Notes: generated by a model not told the origin, from the letters alone. A stretch of 64,000 nucleotides of DNA from Rhabdornis inornatus (GCA_013397075.1 VWZS01000187.1:2007083-2071082), one strand, 5' to 3'; positions 1 through 15,400 are shown, counted from the stretch's first letter. Program-made: numbers and translations.

Positions 1-296
1 TGATGAAAATTACTACAAGAAGTTGTAAGATTTAGGACTTTTTAAAAAGACTATGAAAGGGTCAGAAGTGTCTTCTTTGCCACTAGTCATACGCTTACAG
101 CTCAGGAAAAAGTATCCCCCAAGAAATTCACAAGATGCAGTAATGCTTAGCAAAATTACATGAAATATCCCAACAGATGACAGATCCCCAAATACTTCTC
201 AAATCACTTTCCCTTGATAAAATATAAATGCCAGTCCTTAAGATGAGTCAATGAAACAACAGCAAGCCTCAAGTGCTAAGATCTTGAATTACTCAC

Positions 297-476
297 CAGG
301 GGCAAAAGCCTGGGATAAAAGAAAACATTTGTTTCAGCCACATCCATGGATGTCACTAACTGACGGATATAGGCACGGTCATCCGTTGTGACCTCTGGGC
401 CAGGCTGAAGTACGTCACTCTTCAACACACAGTTCAAATACACAGGAAGCAGCTTCATGCATTCAGGGAGGATGAG
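297..476 (-). CDS. SEC24C: SEC24C exon 20, last coding exon in the window
   Basis: 180 nt, phase 0 at both ends. The acceptor is GACTTCTAG|CTCATC and the donor CCCCTG|GTGAGT. Codes about residues 922-981: LILPECMKLLPVYLNCVLKS, TTDDRAYIRQLVTSMDVAET and NVFFYPRLLPL. The remaining C-terminal exons, with the gelsolin-like fold, stop codon and 3' UTR, lie beyond the left edge. Bases 1-296 are intron. Confidence 0.97.
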
Positions 477-3400
477 CTAGAAGTCACAAGGAGACATAAG
501 CTGGTCAGCTGTCTTGCTGAATAAGCTTATGTTTGACAAAATGAGGCTTGCATGAACCAACAAAGTGTGGTACAGCTGCAAGGAGTGAAAGCTGATAGTC
601 TACTTCTATCTGGACTGCAAAAGAAATACGAAACCTTTCCCTAAGGCAGGCAGTGCCCCTGGGCTCCAGAGAGATGTCCAAGAAGCCATTCTCAACTAAA
701 GTTTTTAACTCATAGTAGTGTATCTACTTTCCTGAGTCTCCTCTTTGCAAATTTCTGCTGAGGAAAGGAACTGACTTTTTTGAGCAGGCTAAGTAAGAAA
801 AAGCTGTCACCACTTTTTAATTTCCAAGCCTGGGATTTAAGTGAAGGCATTGGAGTTTACCTGGCCAGCAGAAGAGGGACTAGCACAGTTCTTTCGATAG
901 CAGGCTAGGATCTGGGCACACTGGTTGATCAGTGCATCTCGTACAGTCTTCACTGGACTACTCAGGACTCCACGATATGCTGCACAGAGAGAGGAAAGAG
1001 ATGGACTGCTGTCAAGTGATTACTCAGGAACAGCAAAACCCCAACACTACTTCCACAAAGGAAATCTGAAGAACTATTGTTTATGGAAGCCGTTATTCCT
1101 CCTGCTTCAAACTTGCAGGAAAATGATGATACATTCCTATTGATAACCTGAAGAAGCTCACTTACTCCATTTCATTACATAATCTTGAACTCTCTATCTC
1201 CTATGTACTTAAAATATACTTATCATAACTGAAAATACAGGGTTCTATAAAAATTCCTTTTATAGACTGGCCATCTTCCATTAATGGTATGAAAATGGAC
1301 AGTTTCGTTCATTTTAATGGCAATAAACATACACAGCTCTCAATCTCTGTTGGATTTCTAGGCTTTTACTGCAAGCTAGAAAGGGTAAATAGGGTACAGT
1401 ACATAAATGTATGACATTTAACCCATACCTATGAACAAGGGCCACCATTTCCTATTGTGAGAGCAAAATTCTGCAACAGTTAAGGAATGAACTAAATACA
1501 AGGATGAATTTAGCAATACAAACTGTTATTAAAAACATTTAGAAAAGAATTTGTATGAAGAATAAGCCTACACCCTCCATCTGTACCTCTCATCCTATGC
1601 AGCAATACAACTACCAAAGCTTTATCCTCTTTACCATAACTGACTAAAGTATCAGAACTGCCACCTGACATTTGAAGCAGGAAGAATAAACAGGTGTCAT
1701 TGGGTGACAAAACAGGCATTTCAGCAGCAGTTAGAGGCTGCAATTCTCATTTCCATATTAACCCTTACCATACTTAGCCAAGTAGTTGATGAGGGTGTCA
1801 GTCTCACAGTTCCGATAGAGGTCGGCAAGCTGCGTGCAGCAGTTTAGGGAGAGGTTATGAATGCGGAGTCGTCGCTGTCCTGCACAACTTGTATACAGCA
1901 GAGCACACTGCAGGAGACAAAAATGCCAGGAGACAGAGAAATGGATAATAAGAAGGGCAGGGTTAGAATATACTTCATTAAAAGCTAGGACTCAGATGCA
2001 TGAACAAATACGGTAACTACATAAAAGACTTGGACAATAAGCTAAAAGTACATGCTAAGAACCAGAGTCAACCAAAGGTAACAAGTAACAATTTTAACAG
2101 TTGTATTAAGGGACTTGGTTTTAGAAAAAAAGACTGTAGTTTGGAGCAGTCTAGGTCACCCTCAAAACAAGTATGCTGGAAGGGTATGGTAAGATGCAGA
2201 AAGAAAGAACAAACAATTCCTTGAAGAAGTGTCTAATAATTCGGTTCAACTGTCAGCTCACTTCTTCTATAAAGCCTCCCCCTCACCTGAAGCAGTGCAC
2301 CACTGTCTTCACTCAATTTATCATCATGCTTGAACTCCACTGTGATTGTTTTATCACAGTCCAGACCTGCCATCTCTACATCAGTTGTGTTGCTCATATA
2401 GAAAGCTCCAAAAAAGTCAGTTGCTCTAATACCTAAAAGAGGGAAAAACCCAACATGAACCACCATTTTCAACAGAATACCAAGGCAGCCATCCTTTTGA
2501 CCCTGACACCAAGTTATCCTCGCAGATTTCAGCAGGGATCTTTGCAGTCTCAACAAAAGTTTTACAATTCAAAAGCTTTAGCAGAGATTTTGGGATAGCC
2601 TAGTCACCATGTGTTTTAAATTACAGGAAAATTTCTTTCTTCCCACGAGACATGCTTAAAGTGGTCAATTTATTAAGATTCCTCCATGCTAACACCCACC
2701 TGTGCTTGTGCGCACTCTCATTACAGCATCAAATCCCACTTCTTTCTGGACATCCCTTCTCAAGTCATTCAGGAATCTGTACTGGTCTGTCTCCAGCTAG
2801 AAGGCAAGCAGTAATTGAAGTTTCACACTCCCATAAATCAGACTGGCTTCATAAACCATAAAGTAATTTAAAACCAGATACTACCTCCTGCAGTCTTACG
2901 TTAGAAGTCAGCCATGATATCAGGCTCAGTGGCCTGCTAATAAAACATTGTGCTAAGAGGTAACAGCTTAAATCTCCCTGTTGGTTTTGTTATTAACAGA
3001 GGTATTTGTATAAAGACACAAAGCTACTAAATCATCTTGCTGATTATCTTGAAATTTAAGTAGCCATTTACAACCAAAGAAGTACTTCTTCATTATGGTT
3101 CCCACTATGAAAAAAAGAACTCTCAGCTAAACAATTATTCTTAGTTGGATCAGACACCAGCCTGAGTCAATGCTGCTCCTACCTGGAAATACGCATACTT
3201 ATAAATAGAGCCTCCTGTCTGGTAAGGTACCACACCCAGAGTTGCCACATCCAAATACTGGTTTGGAAACAGGAATAGATCCACACAGCAGCCCTGGGCC
3301 ACACAGTCCTTGGCCAAGTTGTTGTAAAAGCTTGTCTGTGGTTGAAACAAAGTCTAAGAAAGGAAATCAGAGACGACATCAGAAGTCTGTCCAGGAAAGG

Positions 3401-6400
3401 AAAGTGAGATCCAGTTTATAATCCCAGTCAGTACTCTTTTATACTTCAAGTCTTCCTTCAGGGAAAGTAGAAACATCTAAGTTCTCTCTGATTCTGCCTT
3501 TGAAGAACTGTTAATTATTACAAAAATTACTACACCTTTTGCTTTAATTGTAAATTCAGCACATTTACTTTAACCCAGATTTTGTATTTTACCCTGTGTA
3601 ACAATCTAGAGCTAACTCTTCTTGTTCTCAGACTAGAACTGTCCTTATGATGTCAAGTCTCCATAGCCCTGCTTGGGAACAGGAGATAAAAGTGGAATAT
3701 TATTAAAAAAAGTAGTGGAAAGCTATCAGCTGGGATGTGCTATCCTTGTAATTTTTTAAATGCTGTTTCAGTTATTTTATTCCATAAAGAGAAAAATATA
3801 CATCCTTATGTAAGGATTATGCAAACCATTATTACCTTCTCCTTATCTGTGTTGATCAGTTTCCTATCATCCCTGTTCTTTAACTTCCCTGGAGCCTCTG
3901 CAATGGGCAGAGAGGTGTGGAAAATGAAGAGCTTGCCAGCACACTCAGCTGCCTGCAGGAAAGTGAGTGCAATAACAGAGGTTAGAAATATTTACAAAAA
4001 CTGTAAGGGAAGCTGTGATTCAAGAACAAACATTCAAACAACCTCATCACTCTTTTAAAGTCAGAGTGACTACCAGACTCACAGGCTCACTGTCACTTGG
4101 TTATGTGACTTATGTCCAATGGAGGGAGCACAAATTACCAGTCAGTTACAGAAGAGCAAGTTTGAGTTCTACTGGATTTGTGCTAATTCCACAGCAGGGA
4201 GAAAAGAACTTTCTCCAAGGAGACAGAACTGTAAAGACCCAGATATGAAAGGTGTTGTGCAAACATGTTGCACTGTCTTCCTCCCTGGTTTTCAGCTATT
4301 GAATTTGTGGAAAAAAGTCACAGAAATGGCAAAGAATTTTGTAATCTGAGCTTCAAGAGATCAGCAATTTAAAATCAACACCCTATGTCAACACTAGCTA
4401 ATGTTTAATAGGTTACTTTCTCTGACACATGCAGTATGTAAAAAGTCAATTAGCAATTTTTACTATATCTTGATTGAACAACTGTAACAAAAACTGAGTT
4501 TAAGAGAGACTTTTAAGGATCATTCCCCCTGTACGCAGCACTGGCAAAGCTACACCTTGACATTTTGGGCCCTTCACTATAAGGACACTGAGATGCTGTA
4601 GCATGTTCAGAGAAGGGCTATGGAGCTGGTTAAGGGTCTGGGGCACAATTCTTGCTTGAGGAGTGAGTGAGAGAACTCAAGTTGTCCAGCCTGGAGAAAA
4701 GGGAGGCTTGGGGGAGATGATCTTACACTCTACAACTACCTGAAAAGAGGCTGTAGTCAGGTGGGAGTCAGCCTCCTCTCCCATTTAATATGGGATAGGA
4801 CAAGAGGAAATGGCTTCAAGTTGCAGCAGCAGAATTTTAGATTAGATATTGGGGAAAACTTCTTTAGTGAAAGGGTTGTCAAGCACTGGAACAGGCTGCC
4901 CAGGGAAGGGGTGGAGTTACCATCCCTGGAGGCATTTAGAAGATGTGTAGAAGTGTCACTTAGGAATATGGTCTACTGGGGGACTTGGCAGCACTGGATT
5001 AAAGGTTGGGCTTATTGTGAAAGTCTTATCCAACTAAAATGATTCTCTGATGTGACAGACAAATAGACCTGTGTCAACAGTTTGGGGTGAAGACATACAG
5101 GCAATCAATTTGATCAGTAGATACAAGTCAGAGTTAAACCATGCATGTAATTGTGTCTGGATGAAGTATTATAATGGAAGAACTTTAGGGAAAGTTTACT
5201 TGGTTAGCACATTGTTGCAGGCAACTTCAACTGATGATATTCTCTCCTTTTATTTAAGATTCTACCAGAGTACAGGATTAAAAAGACACCAAACTACAGA
5301 ATATCTCCATGAGATTTAACAGACTTCAGCACCTGTTTTTTTAATGCTGGAGGGTCTTTTTTTTTTTCCTGTAGGTTCTGTAAACTGTTTAAAGCAAAAC
5401 CCAGACAGACAACTGAGAGTAAGCCATGTTCTTCCACTTTGAAAAATATTATTAAAAAAAGAACTGGGTAAAGAACATACAGATAGCTGCATAAAACAGA
5501 AGGTTCATGCACTTCAAGAAAGAGCCAAGTACTCCCTACATGTAGTGCATCTACTATAAGGAGCTTACAAAGTCTTTAGAATTGTCTTATTTGTGTGTGT
5601 TAGCAGAATATGAACTCCAGAGTACTTGACTGAAAATCATTTGTCATAAAAATGCATTTACTAACCTTCAGCGCCTCCAGCCCTGCTTGAATCACAGGTG
5701 CAAAAACAGTCTCTGTTTCTCTTGTGTCTGCAAACATTTCTGGAATCTGATCCAGCAAACTAGCAAAGAACAAGGAAAAAAAAAACCGATTAATTCAAGA
5801 TCCCATTTAATAAGAAAAGCCACACAGTTGTAGTTGATGATTTATAAGAATGAGGTGGTTTAAACCGAAGTCCTTAATACAAATTTGCATAATTTTACAG
5901 TATTTAGTAACCCATCTGTGAAAAAGATGCTGTATTGTTCTTCATTGGCTTCTTTCATCCATATCTTCATTGCCTTCTGTAGCCTCAACTGATTCCTATT
6001 CTACGGCTCTTCTGTGTTTATTTTCTTTTAATGCATTCCAATACACATAGGTAAGTAAATTCTTAGGAAATACTACTTACATTCGGCCTCTATTTGCCAA
6101 GCATCTTGTGTACTACTCAAAGATTAATAGCTTTAATCCACAGTTCTGTATTTAGGCTTGTTTATTGCATTCAAAAGCAGGCTAGAAATTTTCTCTAAAA
6201 GCATGCAATTCCAGGTCTATTTCCCAAAATGCAGTTAGCTACACACCATAGATTAATCACAGTTCAAGTGCCATGGTAAATAGTTTGCCAAAACATTGCT
6301 AACTTCTTTCTCTCCTTTTAGATTTTATCTTCTCTTTCCCACTTACTCTGTTTTCTACACAGAACCAAAATTGGACACCTCTGTTGTTTCAGTTTGCAGT

Positions 6401-9400
6401 TATTTAAGCAGTGGACTTAAGGACAGGGAGTAAGTATTCTTACAGCTTTCACACTGCATCATTCTAGTTGCGTGGCTTTATTTTAGGTGGGGGGGGGGGT
6501 TGGCTTGGATTTTGTTTGTTTGTTTGTTTTTTCTCCCTAAAAATTCCCTTCTACACTAATTCCCCTTATATACACTTTCTGCCATGCTGGACTATGAGTC
6601 AAATAATCCCTTAGCCCTTTCAATTTCCTCATCCTACTGTGCCAGCTTAATCTCAAGGAGTATAGTAAATTAAAATACATCGAGTGACTTAACATGATAA
6701 TTAAGCACATAACATGTGAATCTACCAAACAAGTATTTTACTACACACACTGTAAATCAATTTATATTATATTACCTGGCAATAACTGTCCTGGATTCAT
6801 TCACATTCACCAGAAAACCATCAAGGAGAGGCACAAACATATCTGCCACATCTGAGACCACCATCATTTGTGGCTGTGCCAGTGAGCTCTTCACGTTATA
6901 GAAGTGCAACACTTTGTTGTAGGTGACAAAGCCTACTCGAATAGCTGATTCCTCCATGTTCCCTTCCCTGTAAGAGACATACTTGCCTTCACATCCAAGA
7001 AGACAGATAAACCATTGCACATAACCAACACATTAAGGGAAAAATGAAAGGAAGTAAAATTTATTTTCACTTAGAAGGGTATCAAGAAAGATGTTCTGCT
7101 TGGCTTTTTTCTGAAGAAAAGCTTGACAGGATTATTGAATAATTTTTAAATTCTTAGCATTTTTTAAGAGAAAAAGTAACAGCAGCCCCCATTTGCATTG
7201 ACTACAGTAGTTCACAATATACCTACCTGGGCAGATAATCTAGGAGTGACTTTAATTCTTCACATATTAGCCTCACTAAGCCACTCTTCACAGCATTGTA
7301 AGACACATCAATCATAAAAATGAAAGCAGGTGGACTAGGAAACTTGTTATTCTGTAGAAGAGAGGGAAGAAATAACACTATTAATGCAGCTCATGTAACA
7401 GCTCCCTAACACAGACAAATCAATGCTGGTCAAACCTTAGCTGCTTTCATGTACCTCTGCAAGCATGAGCAGCAGTTGTTTCTTCAGCTCACTCTCCTAT
7501 CCTTTCCCAACTAACAGACATGTAATCATACTGTGTTTGAAATGGACTGGTATTAAATGTCTGATCAAACAGAAAGAATTACAACTAAATAATCCATTTA
7601 CATGACTAAGTTAGATTGGAAAAGTAGACAGGGAAGATCTCTGCCCGTTCTCAAGACTTTGGAACCTGACCAGATTTGTCATAGATGATTCCATCAATAT
7701 AAAGTAAAAGCTTTTCCCCTCCAAGGATTACAGCTTTCCCATCTTAAAAATCAGGCTTTCTTTGGGAATGAAAAGCTTGTTTCAGTCAATAGTTTTCTGA
7801 AGTCTATAGGTCATACCGGAACGAGCACTCAGAACAAAAGCAAAACAGAAGAACTTTCAAAAAAGCTGTGAAGATCACATCTTGTCTGATTCAAAATTCT
7901 TATTACGCTGTTAGAAAATAACTGGAGTTTCTGTCTTAACTCAAAGTAAAGCAGAGACATTAAAAGGCAACCAGTATCAGCTCACAACGTTTAGGCATCT
8001 ATTTTCTCAGCATAATATTTCAGCAGAGATATAAGTTGCTTTAATAAATACCTTGCACCTATTTGCCCTATTCCTTAGAAGCTAATTATTATTTAAATCT
8101 TTAATTTAAAATCAAACCAGCATTGAAATATACATTTCCACACTATTCTTGTGCTTTTAATCACTATGGGTGTATTTGAAATTGAAGTTCAATAGGTAAG
8201 GTCTGCCTTAGGGAACAGGTGGCACATTGCAGTTACTGTTGTACTTGCATTGAACCTCTCCTACAATTCCCTTTTCTGCCAAGGACTACTGCACAAGAAT
8301 CCCTTCTGCAGAATTCCTAAGGTAAGCACAGCTACAGCCGCTTATACAGCTCCAGAAAAAAAAATTACAGACAGCTATTACATTATATTATGTCATGTGT
8401 GATCAAGACCTCCACTGGTTTTCTAAGTTAGCAAACAAGCATGTTATTTTACACAAAAAAGTGGGCTGGATTAATGCTATTAATTATCTCTGCTAGCTAG
8501 AAATCAGCCCCAGACAATTCATGTCTTTCCTACTTTTAAGAAAATTGTCTTTTTACTTAAAAGCAAAATAAATACAGCAATAAAAACATACTACTGTACC
8601 TTGCAATAGTCAACTGTTGCTAGAAACTCATACGACCCCAGTGATAACTCAGGTCGGTCATAGAAATCTACTCGCTTTCCGGTATGATCCAAATGTTGGA
8701 AGTAGTGAGGTGGCACTGGGAAGGGAAAAATCATTCAGGTCAGTGATATGCCCATAGTAAACACTGTGACCAGAGAGGCAACACGACAACAGCTGGTCCA
8801 AACAAAACTCCAGCAGAGTGAACTAGCACTCTGAGCTAGCACGCAAGTACTAAAAAATATCAATGCAATTTAAGAATATCATTAAAGCAAAAAACAACAA
8901 ACTTATTCCAGTTTGTCTCATGCACCAGACAGCACACAGTATAGTTACTGTTATACTTCTCTTGAACCTCCTTTCCATTCTCACTTTACATTTCACATCA
9001 GAAACATCACTACAATACATTTTAGGATTATTCTGAAAGATCTAGTCCAAAGGAAAAATATAACATCCCATATAAGTATTAACAAATTACTTAGAAGAGA
9101 GTTTGAGGCAAACTACAGGTTACAGCATTACTGACTCAAGTCAGGCTTAAAATATTGAGCTTCTTATTTTGCTATATAAGTTAGTTTTTCCTTCCCTTCC
9201 TGTGCTGCACAAGAGTAAAGCCTCCAGGCATGCGCGTGTGCAGAAACTCCCATGATCTTTTTATCAGAATCAACAGAGTACTTCTTACAGTGGATTAAGT
9301 AGGAGGAAAAGTGCAACTACATGCCCAGCACCCAGTATTTTTGTGCTGGTACAAGGTATCAGAAAATAAAATGGGAGTTAAGCGAAATTTTTGCCTATAA

Positions 9401-12400
9401 AGTCAGCTGCAGAAACAAAGTATTTCCCTTGTGCCCCAAGAACTACTATGACAGACACTCCCTCCTGCAGAACTGCTTGGGTGACAAAATTTATTCCAGC
9501 TACAGCTGTCTATATAGCTCTATACAGGTGTCTATGCAGCTCCAGGGGAGATTAAAATGAGATTACCTGGAATGGCATTATCCACCACATTTAAATCATT
9601 CTAAATATTCCAAGTTTCAGAAGTTCAAAAGAAAACAAAGTGATATAATTGAGACTATATATAAACATCTATCACTCTTGTCTCCAAGTACACATCCCAT
9701 ACAAGCTAATTGCCTGACGGCATTAGAAGAGAAAACAAAATTTTTTCTCAAATTTTAGGTGAAATTACATTGTGTTTTCACAGTATTGCCTTCATGAACA
9801 GTCTCTCAGCATCCCTCCCTTTTCTGCCTCTGCTCAGTTTTTACAGGTACAGCCCTTCACACAGTTGCTGAGTGAGCAGGACAGGGAGTGTACACAGGCA
9901 GAAAATCACCAGACAAAACTGTGTTTTAAAGCTGGCCATTTGTAATCTCCATTTTGGTTAGTACAAACAGTTGTACAGCGTACCTGAGGTAGTAAGAACA
10001 GTCCATTAAAAGCCACCAGTGCTACTAAATGGAACACTGAAAACACCACCATAAGGTTTATCGTACCTTACACTCCACTGTGCCTTCAAAACAAATCTAC
10101 AAATGTCATGCTATGAGCAGCTTACTGAGACTTCTGCTTAAAAGGAAGCATGTTTTGTACTAATTTAGAAGAGCAACTAATATTAACTGGCCTGTACTGA
10201 ACACTCTTATTTAGCTGTAGCAGATTTAACTGCAATCTCATCTGTGTTAGTGAGACAAAAAAAGGCTTTGTGAGAAAAAAAAATCCTAACACATGCTACT
10301 GACTAGATTTATCGCAGTCTGTTCAAAAACCCCGTACTTTTGAAATACCCTAAGAAAATACAATAGTCTTTTAAACTACCAGGAATTATGCTACAAATAC
10401 CTCGTATTAAAAATTTGCTACAATACTACAACACATAAGCACCTTTTTGAACACAATTTCAAAACTGAACACTGAACATGCCTTCTAATAATTTTTACAA
10501 GACTAGACACAAACTGAATCACAGTATTCATTATAAATTATCATAACATGACAAAGATTTATTTGCCTGCATCTTGTCCAAAGACCTTTCCAGTAGAGCC
10601 CAGAGAGGGATTTCCAGAAGAAACCTTACCCTCAGTGACACAGCTGCAGAAACAACACTGGAACCTCCTTCCACCTTCAATGAATTGCATAAAAGGGCAC
10701 ATGTAAGCTTTGCACCTATTACATCGGACAGGACCAGATTCCCCATGGTCTACCAAATAAGGAAGAGTCTGTGGAAGCAAGAGAAAAAAATATTAAAAGA
10801 AAGCTCTCATGATGATGAGAAAGTTTTAAGCTCAGCAATGACCACACAATGTAATCTCCCTGTACACGGCATGGAATTTAGCAGGGGACGTGGGAAGCCT
10901 GAAAAAGTATTTAAGTGCTTTTCAAATCAAGCTCTAGCAGAGAAGTATTTTGGGGGCTCGAGTGATTAATGGGCTATCCCACCTAGCCAGTAGCTTGCTT
11001 GAGGAACATGACCACATTGCACTACCAGATGTATCCCAAGTGAACACAAAAGACTCAAAATGACTCCTCACCTTTTATCTCTTCCCCTTGTAAAAAGCAA
11101 GCTTTTTGACAAAAGCAAAGCCAGTCATTGCATTTCATATATTAAAGAATATAGAGTATCTACCTTAAAAAATTCCATCTGAAAAGACTTATTTTTGAAC
11201 TCCATCATGAAATATGTTATAACCACAAGCTCTTAGTGTCTTAACCCCACTGTACAGCAAATCCTCAAAACTCGTACATAGTGACACCATTTCTGAACTA
11301 TTATAATGTTCTTTTTGCACCCACACCAGAATAAGATGCTTGGCAACTTCTGCAGCTTCTCAACAACAGAATGAGCAGGAAGCACTTTAAAGTGACTGAG
11401 ACAGAACTCATGCAAATTATAAGCTGCATTCATAGTACAAAGCACCCTTTGTAACTAAGAATTTGGCTCAAAAATTTAACTACTTGTTTTTAAATTTTCT
11501 GCCAGTAAAGGTGTCTGGTCTTAATTCTTTCCATTACCCTAAGTCCATGATCATGTTTAAGAGAAAACATATTCCCTGAGCAGAAGAGGAGCAAATTCTC
11601 CAGTCACTTTCCTATTCATGCCACAGATGTGTTGTGTTTTCATTCAACCCCACCACTCATTTAATGGCAGTACAATGGTTCTGCAGCCAGCATTTCTCAT
11701 TTCCTATAGCCCAGGCTGATCTCTTCAGAGGAAACAAATTTTCAAGTTTTCTGATTGGCAGGCAGTGTTGGTATTGTACTTCAAGACCATTACCACAATT
11801 TTCTCTTCCTCAGCCTCTCCCTAAGAAACACGCAAACAAATTACAAGGGTGCTGGAAACAGGCAGCACTATACATAACTTGTCATTAACCACTTACTCCC
11901 AGAAGACAGAGATACTTCTTTCCAAAACCTCAAGCTTGGTTTTCTGAACAGTGCATAACACTGGCAAAGGCCCTGGATTTGGCAATCAGGATGGATTTGG
12001 CTGAATTTTTATATATCCTAAATTTATCTGAATGCTTTAGTTTCATAAGATATTATTTCCATGAACCATTTATCCTTTCAATACTTGTATGTAAAGCTTT
12101 AGCTCTATTTACAGTCTCCTTACTCTGAACAGTTGAGTCTTGGAAGGGCCCCTCCACTGAGTTTACCCTTGCTATAAAGAATTCCCAATACTAGAAGCTG
12201 ACTGGCCTCCAGGGCAATTTTCCAATTCTAGACATTTTTTTCTGGACACTACAAGTGTTTGTTCAAAGCATAAACACACCAGGAGACCAAAACAGCTATT
12301 ATTTGTAAAGTTTCTCTAAAAATGTGTAACTCCACAATCCTCCAAATTTCTCAAGTAAGGCCTTATTCTCCTACTGTGTTCAGCCACAGATCAGTTTTAT

Positions 12401-15400
12401 CATAAGCCAGTTTTTAAAATTCAAACCACAGTTTAGGAACACTAATGAAATGCAACAGGAGAAAAACACCCCTAAAAGAGCAGAGGAAATTGCTTTCCTC
12501 AGCAGATGCTACACTCAGCTTTAACAGGGCACAGAACACTGCAGACCTATGTATTCAAATTTAACAAGCCTATTTGTCTTCATGTCACCGCTCCAAACAG
12601 GCTAACACTATACAGTAGCGAGAGTATTTAGTCTACTTAAGAAAAACTCAAACTCTGTAAAAGTCTCTGAGCTTTCATGTTTTCAGCAAACAAACACAAG
12701 TGTGTAAAAGGCTCAAAAGCCACACATTACACCTAGAAGCAGTAAGTGCTGCAAAGAGAAAGGGCAGAAATACAAGTGCAGCTCAACAGTGCTCAGGATT
12801 CAGTGCTGTGCTGTCATCCCACACAGTGCTGTGCATGTACATGCATATTAGACAGCTAAACCAGTGCTGTATCATACATTCTCACCCAATTTCAGAATCT
12901 GGCATTCTGGAAAAGACTTAATACCTATGATTAGCAACCATTTAAATACTTTAGATGAAGAAAAAAACTGAGATCAGCTGGAAGCGTACACCTTTGTGAC
13001 CATCCTAGTATTTTGGCCATTTAGCCACACTGCTTGACAGCTACTGTAAAGAAGCTGAAATTATCACGGCAGTCAAAATATTAAACACTTCGAACACAAC
13101 ATTCTTCTGCTTTACTGCTATCTGTCGCACACCTGTTGGAGAATCAGTGTTTACCTGGTCTTCATTACCTAAATATGCCTTCTAAACACATCTGTTAAAT
13201 GCTGACACCTGAGAGCATCCTCCTGCCCAGTGTGCACATGGCACACGTAACTCTATGCACGGTTCTCACCTCCTCTGGTGGCAGAGTAGCCAGCGGCTTT
13301 ATGACAGCAGCCAGGGGAACTTGGGATTGTTTGGCCATGTCAGAGGTGCAGGGAATATTGTAAGATGTGCATCTGATGTAGCGGGGGCTTGCATTACCTG
13401 GAGAACAAATAAAAAGCCCCACAATTTTCAGTACAAATTAAGTTTATATTCAAGAGCAAAACAAAGATACCTTAAGTTGTGTCATTAAGCCACAGACACT
13501 AAGAGCTTAGCTAAATATTCAGTTTTAATCCATGGAAAACTTTAATTCCAAATAAAGTACCTCTTCATGATTAACAACATATAACAAAAGACCTTAAAAC
13601 AAATGAACTTGACTCCCTGTCAATCTAAACCTACAAAAAGGCATTTCTGCTTAATATATTCACAGACTAAAACATAATGTAGACGGGAAACTCCACTCAA
13701 ACATTGTGACTGTTTCGTGTTGTAGTCTTGGCTGAAGACTAAAATACTTGATTGTAGAATCAGATTCTGAAGTTTTTTCTGGAACTTTAAAACGCAAAAA
13801 AAGTGTCAGCAATTAAAAGCTGAAATACCTTTTCTCTATGGAACCCTCAGACCAATTTACATCCCCGTTAATTTTAAAAAATACAGTTGCCAGTCCAATT
13901 TTAATGGTGTTGATAATAGATTTCATTTCTTAAATGTTTTTTCTACAGCTCTACATAAGAGGCTTCATCTGCTGCTTTCTGAAATCTCTGCTAATGCTGG
14001 TCCCAGGTACCTGCCTTGGAAAACATTTTTTACCTGCAAATTGGTTAGTAGCTACCAAACAGTTGAGAGAATCTAAATTGAGTTCAGGACCTGAAACTAA
14101 GCTTCTGTTGGTAAAGCATGTTTCCTTAAAGACAGTTCTGTCACTGACACTTTGGGATTTGTGTTTTGTTTGTTTGTTTAGGAAAAGAAAAACAGTTTAC
14201 CTTGATCCTTGACCAAGAAATTTGTAGTAACAAGAGGTGGGACCTGCCCTCTCACTCCAGTGACAAATGGTTCTGACCCACGGTTATTTCTGTCATCTTC
14301 AATCACTTGAATCTGTGACAGAAAATAGCATGTTATTATGGAGGCTTGGTTTCAAAGTACTGTAAAATAAAATATCGCTAAGGCAGTGAAAAGGGGACCT
14401 GAGGCAAACGTTACTATCTCTAAAAATAGGAAGAGCAAGTACATTTTGTCAAGCAGTCACCTCTCAGTTTGATTTCAAACAGTACTTAATGACTAACATA
14501 AATAATAAATGACAAGCTGCAAATAGTATTTTTCCCCAAGTATTCTTAGTAGGAGCATATTTTGTATTTTAAAGTCTGATCGGAACTCATAAAAGCCAAA
14601 TTCAGATCAAGAACGGAATTTCTGGTAGTATTCCCCTGTACAGTTCTAGTCAAATAAGAATTAGAAGCTTCTGTAAGCCTCAAGCTGAAATCTTATAGGT
14701 AAACTAGCTTTTTCTTTTTGTTATGGTCCCACTGTTTTCATAGCATGTCTTTATTTCTAACCACTGTAACTCTGGCCTAAAGACAGATGGTTTGCAAGCT
14801 CAGGTGGAAGTCATCACTACTTTGTGGTGCTCAAGGGTTTGTGATTTGAATTCTGGGAATGTGGAAAGTGAAATTTCAATAGACTCGTCAATGAATCAAA
14901 CTTCAAAGCCTGTAAAAATCTTAAATTTCTTGGTATTTCAAATTCTTCACAGCTGCAAATTTGCTTAAGATAATGGAAATATATTAAATAGTTTTACTTA
15001 GCTAAAATATTCACTGACCTTTGTAGTTGTACACAGTTCAAACTACATTTCCATAGTGGTGACTGAGTGAAAGAACTAAAGCTAGCAATCATTCTTCTGT
15101 TCTTATTTTGCCATCAAACACACCTGCCTTTGCCCAGAGTAAATTCTGAAATGCAGAAGTTTGTATGGCAGAACTTCCACCCTCTCACTTCACATTGCAA
15201 GCTGCCAGCAAAGAGCCTCCCATAGCTTCAGTGACTACTCTAGAATAAATCTAGTCCCATTTCAAAAGTCTACAGGCTGACTGACGTTGGTGATCTCACC
15301 ACTGGTACCTGTTAAATGATGAACTTTGACTACGTGAGGAAGAAGTGACACAGGGTAACAAAATCCTAAAAGTTTTTTTTTTCTTCCAATCCAAAAGGTA

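Larger units (their letters stand above)
477..3835 (-). other. SEC24C introns between exons 20 and 14 (exons excluded)
   Basis: Short introns at 477-860, 980-1768, 1908-2286, 2433-2699, 2797-3182 and 3354-3835. They are AT-rich, with no repeat, RNA gene or further exon recognised. Confidence 0.8.
3953..8599 (-). other. SEC24C introns between exons 14 and 10 (exons excluded)
   Basis: 3953-5665 contains the CR1 fragment. 5760-6775 contains the G-run and TTTG repeat. 6968-7226 and 7352-8599 hold nothing recognised apart from the 5' member of the duplicated segment near 8.23 kb. Confidence 0.8.

Noticed and set aside
4761..5042. 93-codon open frame on the plus strand
   Set aside because: It is translated CR1 3' tail (HWNRLPRE wording), not a gene. 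The frames at 35203-35403 and 40549-40743 have the same origin.
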